A stretch of 64,000 bases of DNA from Pleodorina starrii (GCA_030267565.1 BRXU01000016.1:1940501-2004500), one strand, 5' to 3'. Positions 12,431 to 25,208 are shown, counted from the first letter of the stretch. The notes: a model not told the origin generated them from the letters alone. Translations and numbers: made by a program.

Positions 12431-13675
12431 AGTAACAGAAGGGGGGGCATCAAGGGGCACCTAGCCTCACCTAGCTAGGGCACAGTGCTGCTCCAATGGC
12501 AGTCCGCACGTTACTGTTTCCACTGCGGCTGCAGGGATGTAATGTAAACGCAGCCGCTCTGTGAGGAACGGTGACGAGGACCTACGACCGCTGCATCTGC
12601 CCTCAGAAAAATCCTTCGGGAAATCTGGACTCCACGTCATCAGCAACCAATACGGCAAAATACCATGCGGCGGGAGTTCAGTGCGTCGCGGAGGCCCAAG
12701 ATACACCGATGGGGTGGGCATGTTTAGTCGCCCGGACGTCGCAACGGAAGCTGTTGGCCGTCTTCGGAGCTTAAGCCCAGGATGCGCAGTACTACAATTT
12801 CTGTTCGTTACGGCAAAAACTGTCGTAAAAGCTTTGACGAGATGACGACTGCTCAGAGCCTCAAATAAGTGTGCATTTGATATCGCGGCTCCCGCTTTAT
12901 GTTTTCTGCTTAAGCGTGCCGTGTCTCCGATACGGTAATCAATGGGTTACAAACCAAACACCCTTGCTCGATAACTCTGATCTCAGAAAGTGCTAATTAA
13001 AAACAAAGACCGGACATGTAACAAGATATACAGGTTACGCGCTTTCCTCACAGAAACGCAATCCCAGCGCGACGGCTCTGCTGTGACCGATCTCTCAGCT
13101 CTGTTGCCGCCCGCGGTTGCGGATTCTGTAACTATGAGCAAAGGTTGACCTTGATCAAAAAAGAACGACCCGCGTAACGCAATTCGGGACTGGCCTATGG
13201 GCAGCCACATCGGGATGTCTGCGCGCTCTCGCACAGACGCAGGCGTCAGTGGCGCATAAGGGTACATAAAGCTGTCGCAGATGCTGTGCTGTAGTTTTAT
13301 GCGGCGGCGGCTCTGTGTGCCTCTGTCGCTTCCCCGGACCTGGGCCTCAGACTCGACCTCCGACTCGTGTTCGGACCATGCCCGCGGGCTACAAGTGTAG
13401 GCAAAATGCTGAGTAATAATGAATATCGACTTGTCCGCACCTCGAATGACGCCGACAGTGAAGTACACGCTCTTCCCGGGTGCCCCGCGTTTCAACAACT
13501 AGAATGACCGAGTTTCTTAGCGTATGCTCCTAGAAGATAAACCTAGTATGCAGCACAGTATCGAAAAGCAGTAGACCCAGCCGTATCACCCAGGTGTCGC
13601 CTGAAAACCTCTCTGCACCACGCTTCGTTGGGCCTCTGTTTTCTCGCAGCTGCCCGGCTCAATCTTTTAGAGCCT

Positions 13676-13688
13676 TTTATTTATATGC
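13676..13688 (+). promoter_or_regulatory. Weak TATA-like element upstream of kinase-like gene
   Basis: The sequence ttttatttatatg lies about 510 bp before the first in-frame ATG of the kinase-like gene, in a stretch of lowered GC. Spacing allows a 5' UTR or short upstream exon. Support is only the AT-rich string and its position. Confidence 0.2.
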
Positions 13689-14197
13689 ACTCAGCAGCAC
13701 GCACTTGCCAGCGCTGCAACCCGGAAGAGCCTCCTCTTCCACGCAGAGCCCACTTTTGGCGAGCGACGGGACAGTGCCGCTCTAGTACTTAACTCGTGTA
13801 GAAGAGCTCTGTTATGGCATGAACGACGGCGGTTATGATGCGGGGCCGAGGCGTTTCGTCGCTGGAACATCGTCGTTAGGACAAGCTGGCGCATGGAGGC
13901 ACCCGGAAGAAATCATGCGTGGTATGTACCTCACTCTGATGCACTGGGACGCACTGTGAGGCGCGGGCAAACGCGGTTGTGCCCCGGTTATTTCTTACAT
14001 TGTGCCATCTGGGGGCCTGCGCCAACAGGGAAGGGGAGCGTTTGCCCCACCAGCATTCCTCAGCTGATGGAGAACCCAGCTCATCTGGACGAGTCGAACT
14101 CAGGCGTTCTGGGTCTGGCGAGGAGCGCCTGCGAACGAGTCTGCGCGGATGTGCATCGCTGCCGCGCGTCTCGCGCAACGGCTCGGAGTCCCTGCCC

Positions 14198-17100
14198 ATG
14201 CAGTCAGCGGAGGATGTCATTCCGCAGGAGGGGCAGGCGAGCGGGCGGGCGCAGCTGCGGGCGCGTGCGCCCAGCGCAGCACGCGGACACCCGCAGGCCT
14301 CGGGCAGAAGAGCTCGCCGCGGCTCCATCGCCGACTTCTTAGGCTTCAAATCGGGGCCTGCCAGCCAGGAGTTCCTCTCCGCGTCTGCCAGTCGCGATAT
14401 AGCCTTGCAGGCAGCCGGTCCGGCGCCGTCGGCCGTCGCGCGCTCGCGCTCTCGCAGGTCCTCCTTCCTCAACACCTTCGGCATCGGCTCGCCGCAAGGC
14501 GAGCAGGACAACAACAACAACAACGAGGGCGGATGCCCCGGCGGCAGCGGCGGCGGTTGCGGCGGCGGCGGTGACTCGCCGCCGCCGCTGAACGACTCCA
14601 TGACCGCCGCCGGGGCATCCGCCGACCCCCCGACCAAACCGCCGCAGTCCGCTTCCCGCAGGCGTCGCGCCAGCATGCTCGACCTCTTCAGGGCGAGCCA
14701 CTCCCTCGAACCCGGCTCCGCCGGACCCGGCGCCGGCGCTGCCGGCGCGGAGGGCGCCGACGGCGCCGCCGCGACCGGCGCGGCGTCCGAGCAGCTGCTG
14801 CGAACCAAATCCAGCGGCAAGTCCCGCCGCGCGTCGGTCATTGACTTTTTCCGCTCCAGCAACACCGGTCTCACGACGATGGACGAGCCACCGCCCGGCA
14901 GCGCGCCCATATCCATGTCGCGGCGGCTGGCGCGCGGGGAGAGCGGCGTGGGGCGATCGCAGCGGCGGCGCAGCGTCATAGACATCCTGGGGCACTCCTC
15001 CAAGAAGGTGGGTGGGTGGTCGCGGCTTGTGGGCAGCCGGGCGGGGCCGGCTGGGCTGGGCTGGGTGGGTGGGTGAGAGGATGCTCCGGGAGGATGCTCC
15101 GAGACCACTGCCGGAGCCACCGCCAGAGCTCGGGTGCGCGCGCGGCTAGGCGGGTAGAGTTAAGGAAAGAGAGCCGCCCCAAGCTAGGTGGGTGGGAATG
15201 AACCCGGAATGAAACCCTAAGAAACGCAGCAAGCTGGGTGGGTGGGTGGGTGGGTGGGTGGGTGGGTGGGTGTATGGGGGCGCTGGGGGCGCTGGGGAGC
15301 GCTCGTGCGGGGCCCATGCCGTTCCAGACACGCGCCCCGCACCCTGGCCCCGGCCCCACGCTCAAAAGAGATTTTTCGTTTCTGGAGTCACCATGTTGCC
15401 GTGTGCGGTCGCCCGGGCAGCGCGCGCCCCGCGGCCGACGTGCGCGCTGCTCTGCTGTGCGGTTTCGGGCGTGGGCGTGGGCGCGGGAGTGAGTTACCGT
15501 GCACCGCGCACCGGCGGCGGATGGTCGGGTCGGGTCGGGACCCCCATGGGGGCGCGTCCCTCGAGGAAACTCGGCGCTGCCGACGTGCGCGGTGCGAACG
15601 TACGTCATGTGGTTGAAAGCGGCCTGTGCCGCGAACCTCCTGGGGTCCTTCAAACCACAGGAGGAGCAGCAGCAAACATCGCAGCGGGTTCGGTCCTAGG
15701 CTCCTAGCCCAAGTCTGGATGGCGCTCGCGGCCGGGCGGCCGGGATGGATCAGTCGGTCAATCTGCTGCACACAAGAATAAAAGTTTATCTCTTCTCGGA
15801 CCGATTTCGGAGCGCTCGTTTTGGTTTTGGGAGCGGGAGGGAGCCCCCTGAAAGCGTGAAAAGTCGCCCGTCGAGCGACTTCCTTTTTCCTTGCTGCTCT
15901 GTTACAGCCCGCCTCGCGAATGGGGGCAGCCTGGTGCGAGAGCGGACGCGGACGCAGATTTCTGTGGCGTTTTGTGGACGGCTCAATTCGTTTTTTTGTT
16001 ACTTGCACCCTGGCGGCGAGGGAACCGAGGGTGTGTCGTGTCGTGTCAGGTAGAGAACAAGACCCGCAGCCGGGCGACTGGAGAGGCAAACGGTCGGCTG
16101 GGGCTTGGGGTGTGGGACTGCACATTGCCGGCGCCAGCGACTGGAATTAAATGTGACTGGAATTGAATGTGCCTGGAATCGAATGTGACTGGGATTGGAT
16201 ATACGTGCAGCAGGCGCAATGGCGGGGCGGGGAAAGGGTGCGCGGGATGTGTGGGTGTGTTGCGGTGGCCTGGTCTGACTCGAGACGTCCTTGCTGTTGC
16301 AAGCGTCTGTGTGTGTACATATGGCCGTTGCCTCGTAAAAACCTCGGTGCAGGGTGCGTGCGTGCGCGTTGGGCGGTGCGTGTTAGGAGTTTTCCCACCT
16401 AGGGATAGGCGGGCGCCCGTGAACGGTAGATACGCGCATACCCCGGTGGGTGCTCCCCATGAAGTGTTGGGGGGGGGGGGTTGCGTGCGTGCTGGGCAAG
16501 CGAGCGGCGGCGCGGATGGTAGGGAACGGGCAGCTTTGCCTTTCGGAGAGGCAGCTCGATCCCCCGCGCGCCCTCCCGCGCTGCTTTGAGGCCCGTTTCG
16601 GCCGCAACCAACCAACAAACCAACAAACCAACAAACCGCGTGCGCCACAGCTCGCTCGCGCATGCGCCACCGCGCGTATGTCCCGTGTACACCCGTGCGT
16701 GCGTGCGTGTTGCCGCGCGCGTGCGACTTCTTTTCCCTTCCTGGGTGTGTTTGCGACTTCATTTTCCTTCCTTCCTGAGGGGTGTGTGTGTGACAGCGTG
16801 TGTGTGTGCGCTTCCTCCCTCGCGTCGCATCGCAGGTGTTTGCCAAGCTCATGAACCAGGAGTTCGAGGACGAGTCGGAGGAGGACGAGCTGGGGGTGGA
16901 GGGCAAGCTCTGGTTCACCAGCCTCTCGGACTTCAAGCCGCTCACGTTCAAGTACCTGTCGGGCCGCTACTCGTCCGCGTTCTTCGCCTGCTCGGTCAAG
17001 ACGGGGCAGCACTACATCCTCAAGAAGTTCGAGAAAGGTGGGAAGCGCGAAAGGGTGGGCGCGAAAGGGTGGGCGCGAAGGGTGGGCGCGGAACGCGCCA

Positions 17101-19355
17101 CGCGGCCAACGTGCTGCGAACGTGTGCCGCAGCGCGCAGTCGCAGCTTCGCAAGCGCGCAGTGTAGCGCCCGCAGCGTGCGCGCGCGGAGTGGCGGCGGC
17201 GGCAGAAAAGCGCAGCGCGAAGGCGCCGCGCAGCGGGGCGGCGGCGGCGGGGATTGGCGGCGGCGCCGCAGCGCGCGCGCGCGGAGGACGCGGCGCCGTG
17301 GCAGGAAGCAGCAGCAATCAGCAGGTCTGCAGTCATGCGGCAGCAGCCATATGCGAGATCCCGATGCCTACGGCGGCGGCGTGAACCCTTGCGGCGGCGG
17401 CGTCGGACGGAGGCCGGAGAGCCGCCCGCCCGCGCGGGAGGGTGTGTGTGTGTGGGGGGGGGGGCTTTTTGTTACAGTGCGGGCAGCGGGGGGATCTACC
17501 CGCGGTCGCTTTCCTTCCGCGCGACAGACGGAACCACGGGGCCCCCGGGGATGGGACGGGGACCTGGTTGGTGCGGGATACGCCTGCCGTCGCAGCAGCA
17601 GCAGCAGCAGCAGCAGCAGGCAGGCAGGCAGGCAGGCGGTCCTCGTTGAACTGCAGCCGAGTGGCTCTAAGCGGCTCGATTCCGACCTTGTGGAAAGGTC
17701 CGCGACCAACGCCACCCGCACACATGCGCCTCGAAGTTACGCGTCCACGCAATGAAGAACAAATAATCACAAAAGAAAATAACTTCGGTCATCGTAGTTA
17801 GGGTACACATCATAATAAATTAAAAAACGGTGAATTCAAGAAGAATTCACCGTTTGGTTAATGAGTGATACCGGTAAAATGGTAAAGGAGACCCGGCCTC
17901 AAAAGCAAAAGCAGCGCTCGATTGCAAAGCTCGCGACCCACATGTGTTTCGTCCCCGCCCCCTTTCCCGCCCCCCTTCCCACCACCAACACCACCAACAC
18001 CGCCGCCGCAGGCAAGATGAGCCTGTCAGACGAGCGCGGTGTGCGGCGCGCGCTGCATTTCGCCGAGGTGTTGGAGCACGAGCACATTGTGCAGTGCTGC
18101 GGGCTGTGGGAGGACGAGGAGGCGCTGTATATCGTGGAGGAGTACGCGGTCAAGGGGGACCTGCTGCAGGTGAGGGGGCGAGCAGTGGCGGGGGGGTGTG
18201 CGGGGGGGTGTGTATTGGAGCGGTGGCCCCAAAACCCCGGGCCCCCGGCCCCACACCCCACACCCTCACACCCCCTTACCCCCAAACCCCCAAACCCTCA
18301 ACACCCCACGCACCCCCCCCCCAGGACTCCATGTCCCACCCGGAGAAGTACACCGAGTCCTTCATGGCCACCAAGGTGGTCAAGCCGCTGCTGGACGTGC
18401 TCGTGTACCTGCACGGCGCCCATGTCGTACACCGCGCCATCTTCCCCGAGTACGTCATGTTTGGACGAGAGGACAAGCTCAAGTTGGGCCACCTCACGTC
18501 CGCCATCGATCAACGCATGGACCCGCCTTCGGAACGCATCCCCTTCCTGGATTACATGGCTCCGGAGATGCTGGCGGTGCGCGGGGAGGAGGCGTACGGC
18601 GGCGGTTTCGGAGGCGGTTTCGGAGGCGGAGGCGGCGGCGCGATGGCGGCGGTGGCGGGCGGCGGCGGCGGGGTGCAGCAGGGCGGTTTCGGAGGCGGAG
18701 GCGGAGGCGGCGCGATGGTGATGTCGCCCGCGGGGGGATCCGTGCAGGCGGGTGGTGCGGGCAGGAACAAGGTGAGGCGCGGCTGTGTGTGTATGTGTGT
18801 GTATGTGTGTGTGTGTATGTGTGTGATGTGGATGAAACCGGCGGCGAGGGGGGACGGAGGCAACGCAAGGGTGCGGCGGCGGGGGGCACACGAGTGGGTG
18901 GGCGTGTTTCTACTCTGGTGGGAGCGTGGGATGGTGGGCGGTACCTCCCTCCATTTTCCGCGGCCAGTTCCATTGCCGCATCTCCCTCTCTTGACTCTTG
19001 CCTTCCTGTATGCCTTCCTTCCTTCCTGCCTGCCTGTCTGCCTGCCTGCCTCCAAATGGCCCTCTCCCGCTGCTCCGCCCGCTCTCCGACTTTCATCGCG
19101 CGCCGTGCCCTCCCCCGCAACCCCGCACCCATCCGCACCCATTCGCACCCATTCGCGCCGCTCCGCGCCGCCAGGGCCGCACCGTTCGTCTCTCGGCGCT
19201 GTCGAACGACGGCTTCGCCGCCGCGCAGCGCGCCGGGCCGACGTCGAGCTTCGCCGCGTCGAGCGGCACGCCCGTCTTCGACTTCGGAAGCTTCTTCGAC
19301 TCTCGCACCTCCCGAACCTCTCGCACCTCCCAGCAACAACAACATCAGCTTCTTC

Positions 19356-19388
<33 letters not shown>

Positions 19389-22300
19389 CCGGCAACGGCG
19401 TCGCTGCGTCGAATCGCGGCGCCACGAGCAGCGGCGCGCAGCTGCTGGACTTGTTTGGACTGACCCACGGGTCGGAAGCCGAAGGGAGCGCGCCGTCGGG
19501 CTCCAAGTCGCCGATCTCCCGCGCCAGCACGCGCAGCGCCTTCAACCTCTTCCGCCCCGCGCGACGGCCGTCGCCTCCGCCGCCGCAATCGCAGCAGTCA
19601 CAAACGTCGTTGCAGTCACAGCAGCAGCAGCAGCGCGCACCTCAGGGGTTCTTGTCGCCTTCTGACGACGACGGCCGGCCGAGCCGCGAGGCGTCGGGAT
19701 TCGCGGGCTCGGCAGCCAGCGCCACGCGGCGGCTCCGCGGCGAGTCGGCCGCCGCCGACGCGCCGTGGCTGCTTCCGCCGGACGGCGGCTCGCGTCGCTC
19801 GTCCCAGTACGGCGGCGGCGGCGGCGCCAGCCACGGCGGGCCGCCGCGGCGGCGAAAGTCCGCGTTGGACGAGATGAGCGCGCCCTGGCTGCGACCCGTG
19901 GGTTCGGAGCCGCAGACGGATTTCGACACCGAGGAGGCGGCGGCGGCGGCGGCGTCGAACGGGCCGGGCGACGGCGCCGCCGACGCGAGGAGCGCCCTGG
20001 GCGCCGCCGCCGGCGCCTCCGCCGCCTCGGGAGCGACGGAGACGCCGGTGATGGAGACGAGATCGGCGGGGGTCACTGCCGACGGCAGCGGCGACGCCGC
20101 CGATGCCGCCGCCGCCGCCGGCAGTCCGCGGGCGGCGGCGGCGGCGGCGGTGAATGACGCTGGCGTCGTCGGCAATGCACGCTCGCCGAGCCAGCTCCTG
20201 CGCTCTCCGGCGCCGCGAGCCGCCGGCGCCGGCGCAGGCGCCGTCGCCGCGGCGGCGGAGCTGGACAACGGCGGAGACCACCACTCGCTGGTCGAGCGGC
20301 TGGATCCTGATTCCCAGGACGGCCTGCCGTCGGCGGCGCCGCCGCCATCGCCGCCGTCACCGCCGTCTCCGCAACAGCTGCAGCGGCAGCCGTCAATGCG
20401 CCAGCCGCCGCAGCGGCAGCCATCGCTGCTTCTACAGCGCCAGTACTCCAAGCACATGGCCGCCTCCGCCGCCGTCGATGGCGCGTCGTCGTCGTCACCG
20501 CAGCAGCAGCAGCAGGCGCCGTCGTCGCCGTCGCCGCCGTCGCCGTCGCCGTCGTCGCCGCCGCCGCTGCACCGCACCATGTCCTCCATGTCCTCCTGCA
20601 GGCGCACCAGCTCCGTACAGTACGGCGAGCCGACCGGCTTTCGCCCCACCTCCTCCTTCCGCGCCGGCGGCGGCAGCGGCGGCGGCGCCGCCGCCGCCGC
20701 CGGCGGCGGCGCCGGCGGCTCCCCCGTGCTCGCCTCCTCCACCCGCCCCGGCTCCGCCCTAGGGCCTCCGCCCCTCCACCACCTCCGCCCCGGTTCCGCC
20801 CTGGGCCCACAGCCCGAAGCCGGCAACCTGCCGGACCGCGATGACTGCTTGCCCGGATACGCCGCCGAGCCGGCTCCCTCGCTGTTGCAGCGCGGCAACA
20901 GCGGCTTCGGTTACCTCCAACGGATGCCGACCAGCCGCCTCGCGCCCGTCGCCGGCGGCGGCTCGCCGGGCCCCGTGACGGAGTCGCTGCTGGCGGCGGC
21001 GGAGCACACGCCGATGCTGCCGTACGATAGCGGTACGGCGCCGCCGGAGCTGTCGGAGGTGAAGCGCGTGCGCGGGACGGTGTCCTTCACCAACGGCGGC
21101 GCCGCCGCCGCGGAGGCGGCGGCGGCGGCGGCCGACGCCGCCGCCGACGCCTACGGCGACGACGCGCGCACGACGCGCTCCTCCCGAATGGTCGTATCCC
21201 GCGAGGCCAGCGTCACGTCTGGCGGCGGAGGCGGGGGCGGGGGCCAGGTCATGATGCGGACCATGAGGACTGTGGCCCGCAACATCACGGTCAAGCTGGG
21301 GATGGTGCTGGGGGGCAGGGGAGATTTGTTGATGTCGCCCGGCGGGGGCGGCGGCGCATCACACGGCGAGTCGTCGGGATGGGGCGAAGCGGCGGATGCG
21401 GCCGGCGCCGGCGGCGGTGCTGGCGGCGGCGGCGGCGGCGGCGGTGGTGGTTATGGGCGGGAGCCATCTCCGCGGCCTAGCTGCCCCGGTGACGCCACCG
21501 CCATCATCATGCCCAACAACCCGTGGGAGTGGCAGGATCACTACAATGAGAAGGTGGACCTGTGGCAGGTGGGTCTGGGGGGGGGGCGAGGGAGGTGTTG
21601 TATGTGTGTGTGAGGGGTGCGTTGGGCGGAGGCGTGTGACAGGAGGGCGTGTGGGTGCCCGGTGCGTGCGAGTGTCCGCGGGTCTCCACGCCTCTGTACT
21701 GCAGACCGGCAACCCGCTGTCTCCCCTCCAACCCGCGACCCCCCCCTCCGGTCCTCCTTTTCTTAATCCCATTCTCCCCTTTCCTTCTCCACAAAACCCT
21801 CATGACCCCCTTCCCCGCCGTTTCCCTCGGCAGGTGGGCTGCCTGGTGCACGAGATCCTCTGCCTCAGCCTGCCCTTCGAGACGGAAGACAAGCTGCTCG
21901 CCTGCGCCCTCATCCTATGGGCCGACATCGTCTCCTTCCCCGACCACCTCTCCCCCGAGTGCCACGACTTTATGCGCGCCTGTCTCACCAAGAACCCAGC
22001 CGAGCGCCCCTCCGCCGCGGACCTGCTGCACCACCCCTGGATCGTCCGCCACGCCGCCGGCGAGACGCTCAAATCCGTCCGCCAGGGCAGGGAGGAGGAC
22101 GGCCTCGCGGCCGCCTCCCACGCCCGAAAGCTCACAGTCCTGCAGCGAGCCGCATCTGTAGTGGGGCTGGGTTGGGCAGTGGGCGCCGGCGGCGGCGCCG
22201 GAGGCGCCGCCGCCGCCGCCGCCGGAGGCGGCGGCGGCGGCGGCGGCGGCGGCTGGACCAGCCCTCTGTCGTGGCTGCTCCGCCCCTGGAGCTCAAAGGT

Positions 22301-22628
22301 AACGCCGGCGGGGGCCGGCGGCGGCGGAGCGGCGGCGGCGGACGAGGGCGAGGCGAAGCTGGCGTTGGCAATGGCCATGGTGCAGGAGCAGCAAGCAGCG
22401 GCGGCGGGGCTGGGCGACGATGGCGGCAGTCGGCGCAGGATGTCGGTGGACCGGCGCCGGTCTTCGGAGCGGCGCAAGTCCTCGGATGTGGAGGCGGCGC
22501 GACGCAGCCTGGAGGTCATTCGCCACCACCAGCAGCAGCAGGCGCAGGCGCACGCGAATCCAATGTCGCCGGGCAGCTTCCGGGCATCTGGGGGCGACCC
22601 GTCCCCTCGCTGGGGCGCGATGCTTTGA
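14198..22628 (+). CDS. Predicted pseudokinase with giant low-complexity insert inside the kinase domain
   Basis: Exons: up to 15007 (first in-frame ATG at 14198; the open frame extends further upstream, so the true start is unsure), 16836-17037, 18012-18169, 18325-18771, 19175-21568, 21834-22628; all joins keep frame, about 1601 aa. Residues 1-270 are Arg/Ser-rich with five RRxS-type motifs. The kinase N-lobe starts near 306: degenerate glycine loop (YLSGRYSSAFFA), a lysine strand (HYILKKF, about 333), and hinge region ALYIVEEYAVKGDL. The catalytic loop reads HRAIFPEYVMF (about 426) where HRDxKxxN is expected, and KLGHL stands in place of DFG, so Asp, Lys, Asn and the DFG Asp all appear lost. 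APE is present (469-471), then about 840 residues of Gly/Ala/Ser/Pro/Gln runs intervene before VDLWQVGCLVHEILC (about 1333) and a normal C-lobe end with NPAERPSAADLLHHPWI. The tail holds more RRxS sites. Probably non-catalytic; family not recognised. Confidence 0.82.
16141..16204 (+). repeat. 16-bp minisatellite, four copies
   Basis: Four 16-bp units of the type ctggaattgaatgtga follow one another with a few substitutions, inside the 1.8-kb first recognised intron of the kinase-like gene. Confidence 0.7.
17825..17855. repeat. Perfect 13-bp inverted repeat with 5-nt loop
   Basis: Arms AAACGGTGAATTC (17825-17837) and GAATTCACCGTTT (17843-17855) are perfectly complementary around the loop AAGAA. 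They lie in an AT-rich island (about 17740-17900) inside an intron of the kinase-like gene, 157 bp before the acceptor. No coding or terminator role is evident. Confidence 0.75.
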
Positions 22629-25208
22629 CGACCGTCAAAGGGGGGGGAGGGCCGGCGGTGTCTGCGCGGTGCCACGAGGCAGGCGGCCTCAGCAGCGCGT
22701 AGGGCGCAGCGGGCGGTTGGGGAGGGCGGGGGGCGGAGGTAGAGGCGGCGGTAGGGGCGGAGGACGTCCCGCTGGTCTCGGAGCCGTCCGGTGCGCCCGC
22801 CGGCCCCTCCCCAAGCCACTGGAGGCGGAATGAGCAGTCTGGCTGTCTGGCTGTCTGGCTTTTGTCCGTTTCTCGTGGGGACAGGCCTGACGGTGTCGGT
22901 GACCCGGGGGGGGGGGGGCTGCCCGGGGGGGCTCGGGAGGCGCCGCATTGTATGAGGCCCCAAGGGCATCCGTCGGGAGAGGCCCCGCCTGTTGGCGAGG
23001 AGGTGGGCGGATGGACGGATGGACGGTGGCAGTATCCGGGGCAAAGCGCGATTCGAGGAGGGGGCGGGTTGCAAAGAGGTGCGTGTGCAATGGGCCGAGG
23101 CGAGGCCCGGCCCGGAGAGGTGAGGACGCCAACGCGCCCTGGGAGAGGAGAGGAATGGAGGGGAGGGGAGGGAAGCGGAGGGGAGGGGAGGGGAGGAGAG
23201 CGGAGAAGGAGGTGCCCCCGAGGTCGACCCGCAACCACCGGGTGAAGACTGTGAGGGGAGTACGAAAAACGATACCGCGGTGAGGGGACGGAGACGGCGT
23301 TAGTAAACGGAGGAGGTCGTGCGCCACGCAGGGACAGGGACAGGAGCAGGGGCAGGGGACAGAGATGGGAGCGCCGGGCGGCTCCCGCACGGGCTGAAGG
23401 GGCCATCGCCTCCGCCGCGCGGGTGTCGTACTGCCGTACTTGCGTGTACATCGGGAGGGCCGGGAGCCGCCTCTGGGAAAGGGGCGGGCCGGGTCCGTGT
23501 GTCGGCATACGTTTACGAGTTGAGGTGGAGGGCCAACGCCGCGGTGCAGGGATGCGAGTGAAGTGGTGGGGGCTGCCGGCCAGGATGGGGGCGGGTGGCG
23601 GCTGGTGGCGTGGCGGAGTGTGCATGGGGTGGGCAGGGGCGGCGGACCTGCCAGCTGTGGGTTCCGCCGCGCCGCTTGTGCCTGTTGGGCCCTGCCGGAG
23701 CCGCGCTCGCCTTCCGGCCTCAGATCGGCCGTCTGCGGACGATGCGGCTTGAGGGCCGCCCGCCCTCCCAGCAGGCATTGCTGCCGGAACGTTTGTACTG
23801 CGTCGCCTGCTGTACATGCGTACGGAGTACGATGTGATTGTGTACTACAGCTATTACGGTACGTGGCAATGCAAGTACGATGAGCAGCTGCAGAGGCTGG
23901 TCATCGGAATTGAAGATATTCATTGCGCGCGTAATGCTCTTGACAATGTATATTTGTGCTGTATTTGTGCTGCATTTGTGCCTGCGTGTCTGTCGTCGAC
24001 CTGTCTGCTCCCGGGTGTGTGTGTTGTGTACCGTATTTGTGTGTGCGTCGTTCTGTTTACTGCAGATAGAATAAGCAGTTACCAGGCGCAGGCACAAGCG
24101 CATCATGGGAGTGGAAGTTGTATGAGCGAGGCTCGGGACAAAGTGGTGGGTGGTGAGCTGCGCGTCGACTTCCTGAGGTTGAGTCGGAATCGTCCGGGCT
24201 GCGCGCGCCCACGTGACACGGCTCCATCTCTTCTCCAAACCGAGCCAGTTACGTTCGTTCGTTTCCTTTTTTTGGGACCCCGGCTTTGGTCGAGCCACTG
24301 CTCACAAGGTGCTCTGTCAATACCAGTTGGCACCGTGCTTCATAATTTTGTGTGGCTGAACGTGCGCTGAGGTGGCTTTTTGGGGGGTTGGCAGGTGATG
24401 TGTGCCCACGCGGGCGGACGCGGAAAGAGAGGACGAATTTAGCGAGAGGCGGGGCGGGGCGGGGTTTTATCAGGTTGGGCCTTCTGCGGCACGCTTCAGT
24501 TAGTTTCTTGGCTTTGCATTGGTGATAATTGAACTCTCGTACGTCCTGTCAGCTGCGCTGCTTATGCACGTTCAGGCCCTTGGGGCAGCTAATGAAAGAC
24601 CCAACAGTCGCGACGCCCCAACCGTCACTAGTGAATGATGGGGGACCTTTGCAGTGGTTGTAAAGAAAGGAAGATGTGCTCGTGAACTGGCAGCATTTAT
24701 TATGCCCCCTTGCCTTCTAAGACCGTACTCGTACATCGGGGCAACTGTAATGGTGTTGTCCCCGCCACTGGGCAAACGGCACCGCTTAGCATTTTGAAGA
24801 TTCATCTAAGACATATACTTGTAAGTACCATTTGAGTCATGACATCTGGAGCGCATGTCGATATAGCGCACATTGCGAGCGAAACGTACAAAACGTCCTT
24901 ACCCTACACGCATTACCAAGAATTTGTTAACCTATTAATAAGTTGGCAACTTTCTAACTTTTAGAGGGCGCGTTATCGACCAAGCACGTTGCGAGCATCT
25001 CTTCAGCTACTAGCTTGCAGTCGCAGGAGGGCGCAGCAAATTCGGGACGGCGAAGGGCGCTCAAGTAAACAGCCCGATAAGGAGCCCTGCTTGGGCCCTT
25101 GCGCTAGGGGTAGGGATTGCCGGCTGCAACCGGGCTTCCCCACAGCTGAGGCGGAAGGTTAGTCGCTTCCAGTTGCCAACGCTGCCCAAACCATTGCAGG
25201 GGCCATGG
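22629..25208. other. Kinase-like gene 3' region and intergenic DNA before the WD40-channel gene
   Basis: No gene is recognised. The left part is G-rich simple sequence with a reverse copy of the second dispersed repeat at 23263-23313. TGTAA strings occur at 24659-24663 and 24746-24750, about 2 kb past the stop, so the 3' end of the kinase transcript is unsettled. GC falls from about 24400 onward toward the promoter. Confidence 0.45.

Larger units (their letters stand above)
10140..13878. other. NDUFA9 3' region and intergenic DNA
   Basis: No gene is recognised. The first ~970 bp probably form the NDUFA9 3' UTR. Then follow a run of CCGTA(C/T)-containing short repeats (about 11213-11271), the tandem array at 11703-11868, CCATGG-rich palindromes around 12180-12230 and a reverse copy of the dispersed repeat at 12397-12430. 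From about 12460 the GC content falls, as elsewhere between genes in this window. A 171-codon open frame on the minus strand (13498-12983) lacks an ATG start and resembles nothing known to me. Part of the right end may be promoter or 5' exon of the kinase-like gene. Confidence 0.5.

Noticed and set aside
12983..13498. 171-codon minus-strand frame
   Set aside because: It begins with TTG rather than ATG, has no recognisable domain and no neighbouring exon in phase.
13876..15120. 414-codon minus-strand frame across the kinase-like gene's first exon
   Set aside because: Antisense shadow; the plus strand carries the repeated RRxS motif and a good donor at 15007.
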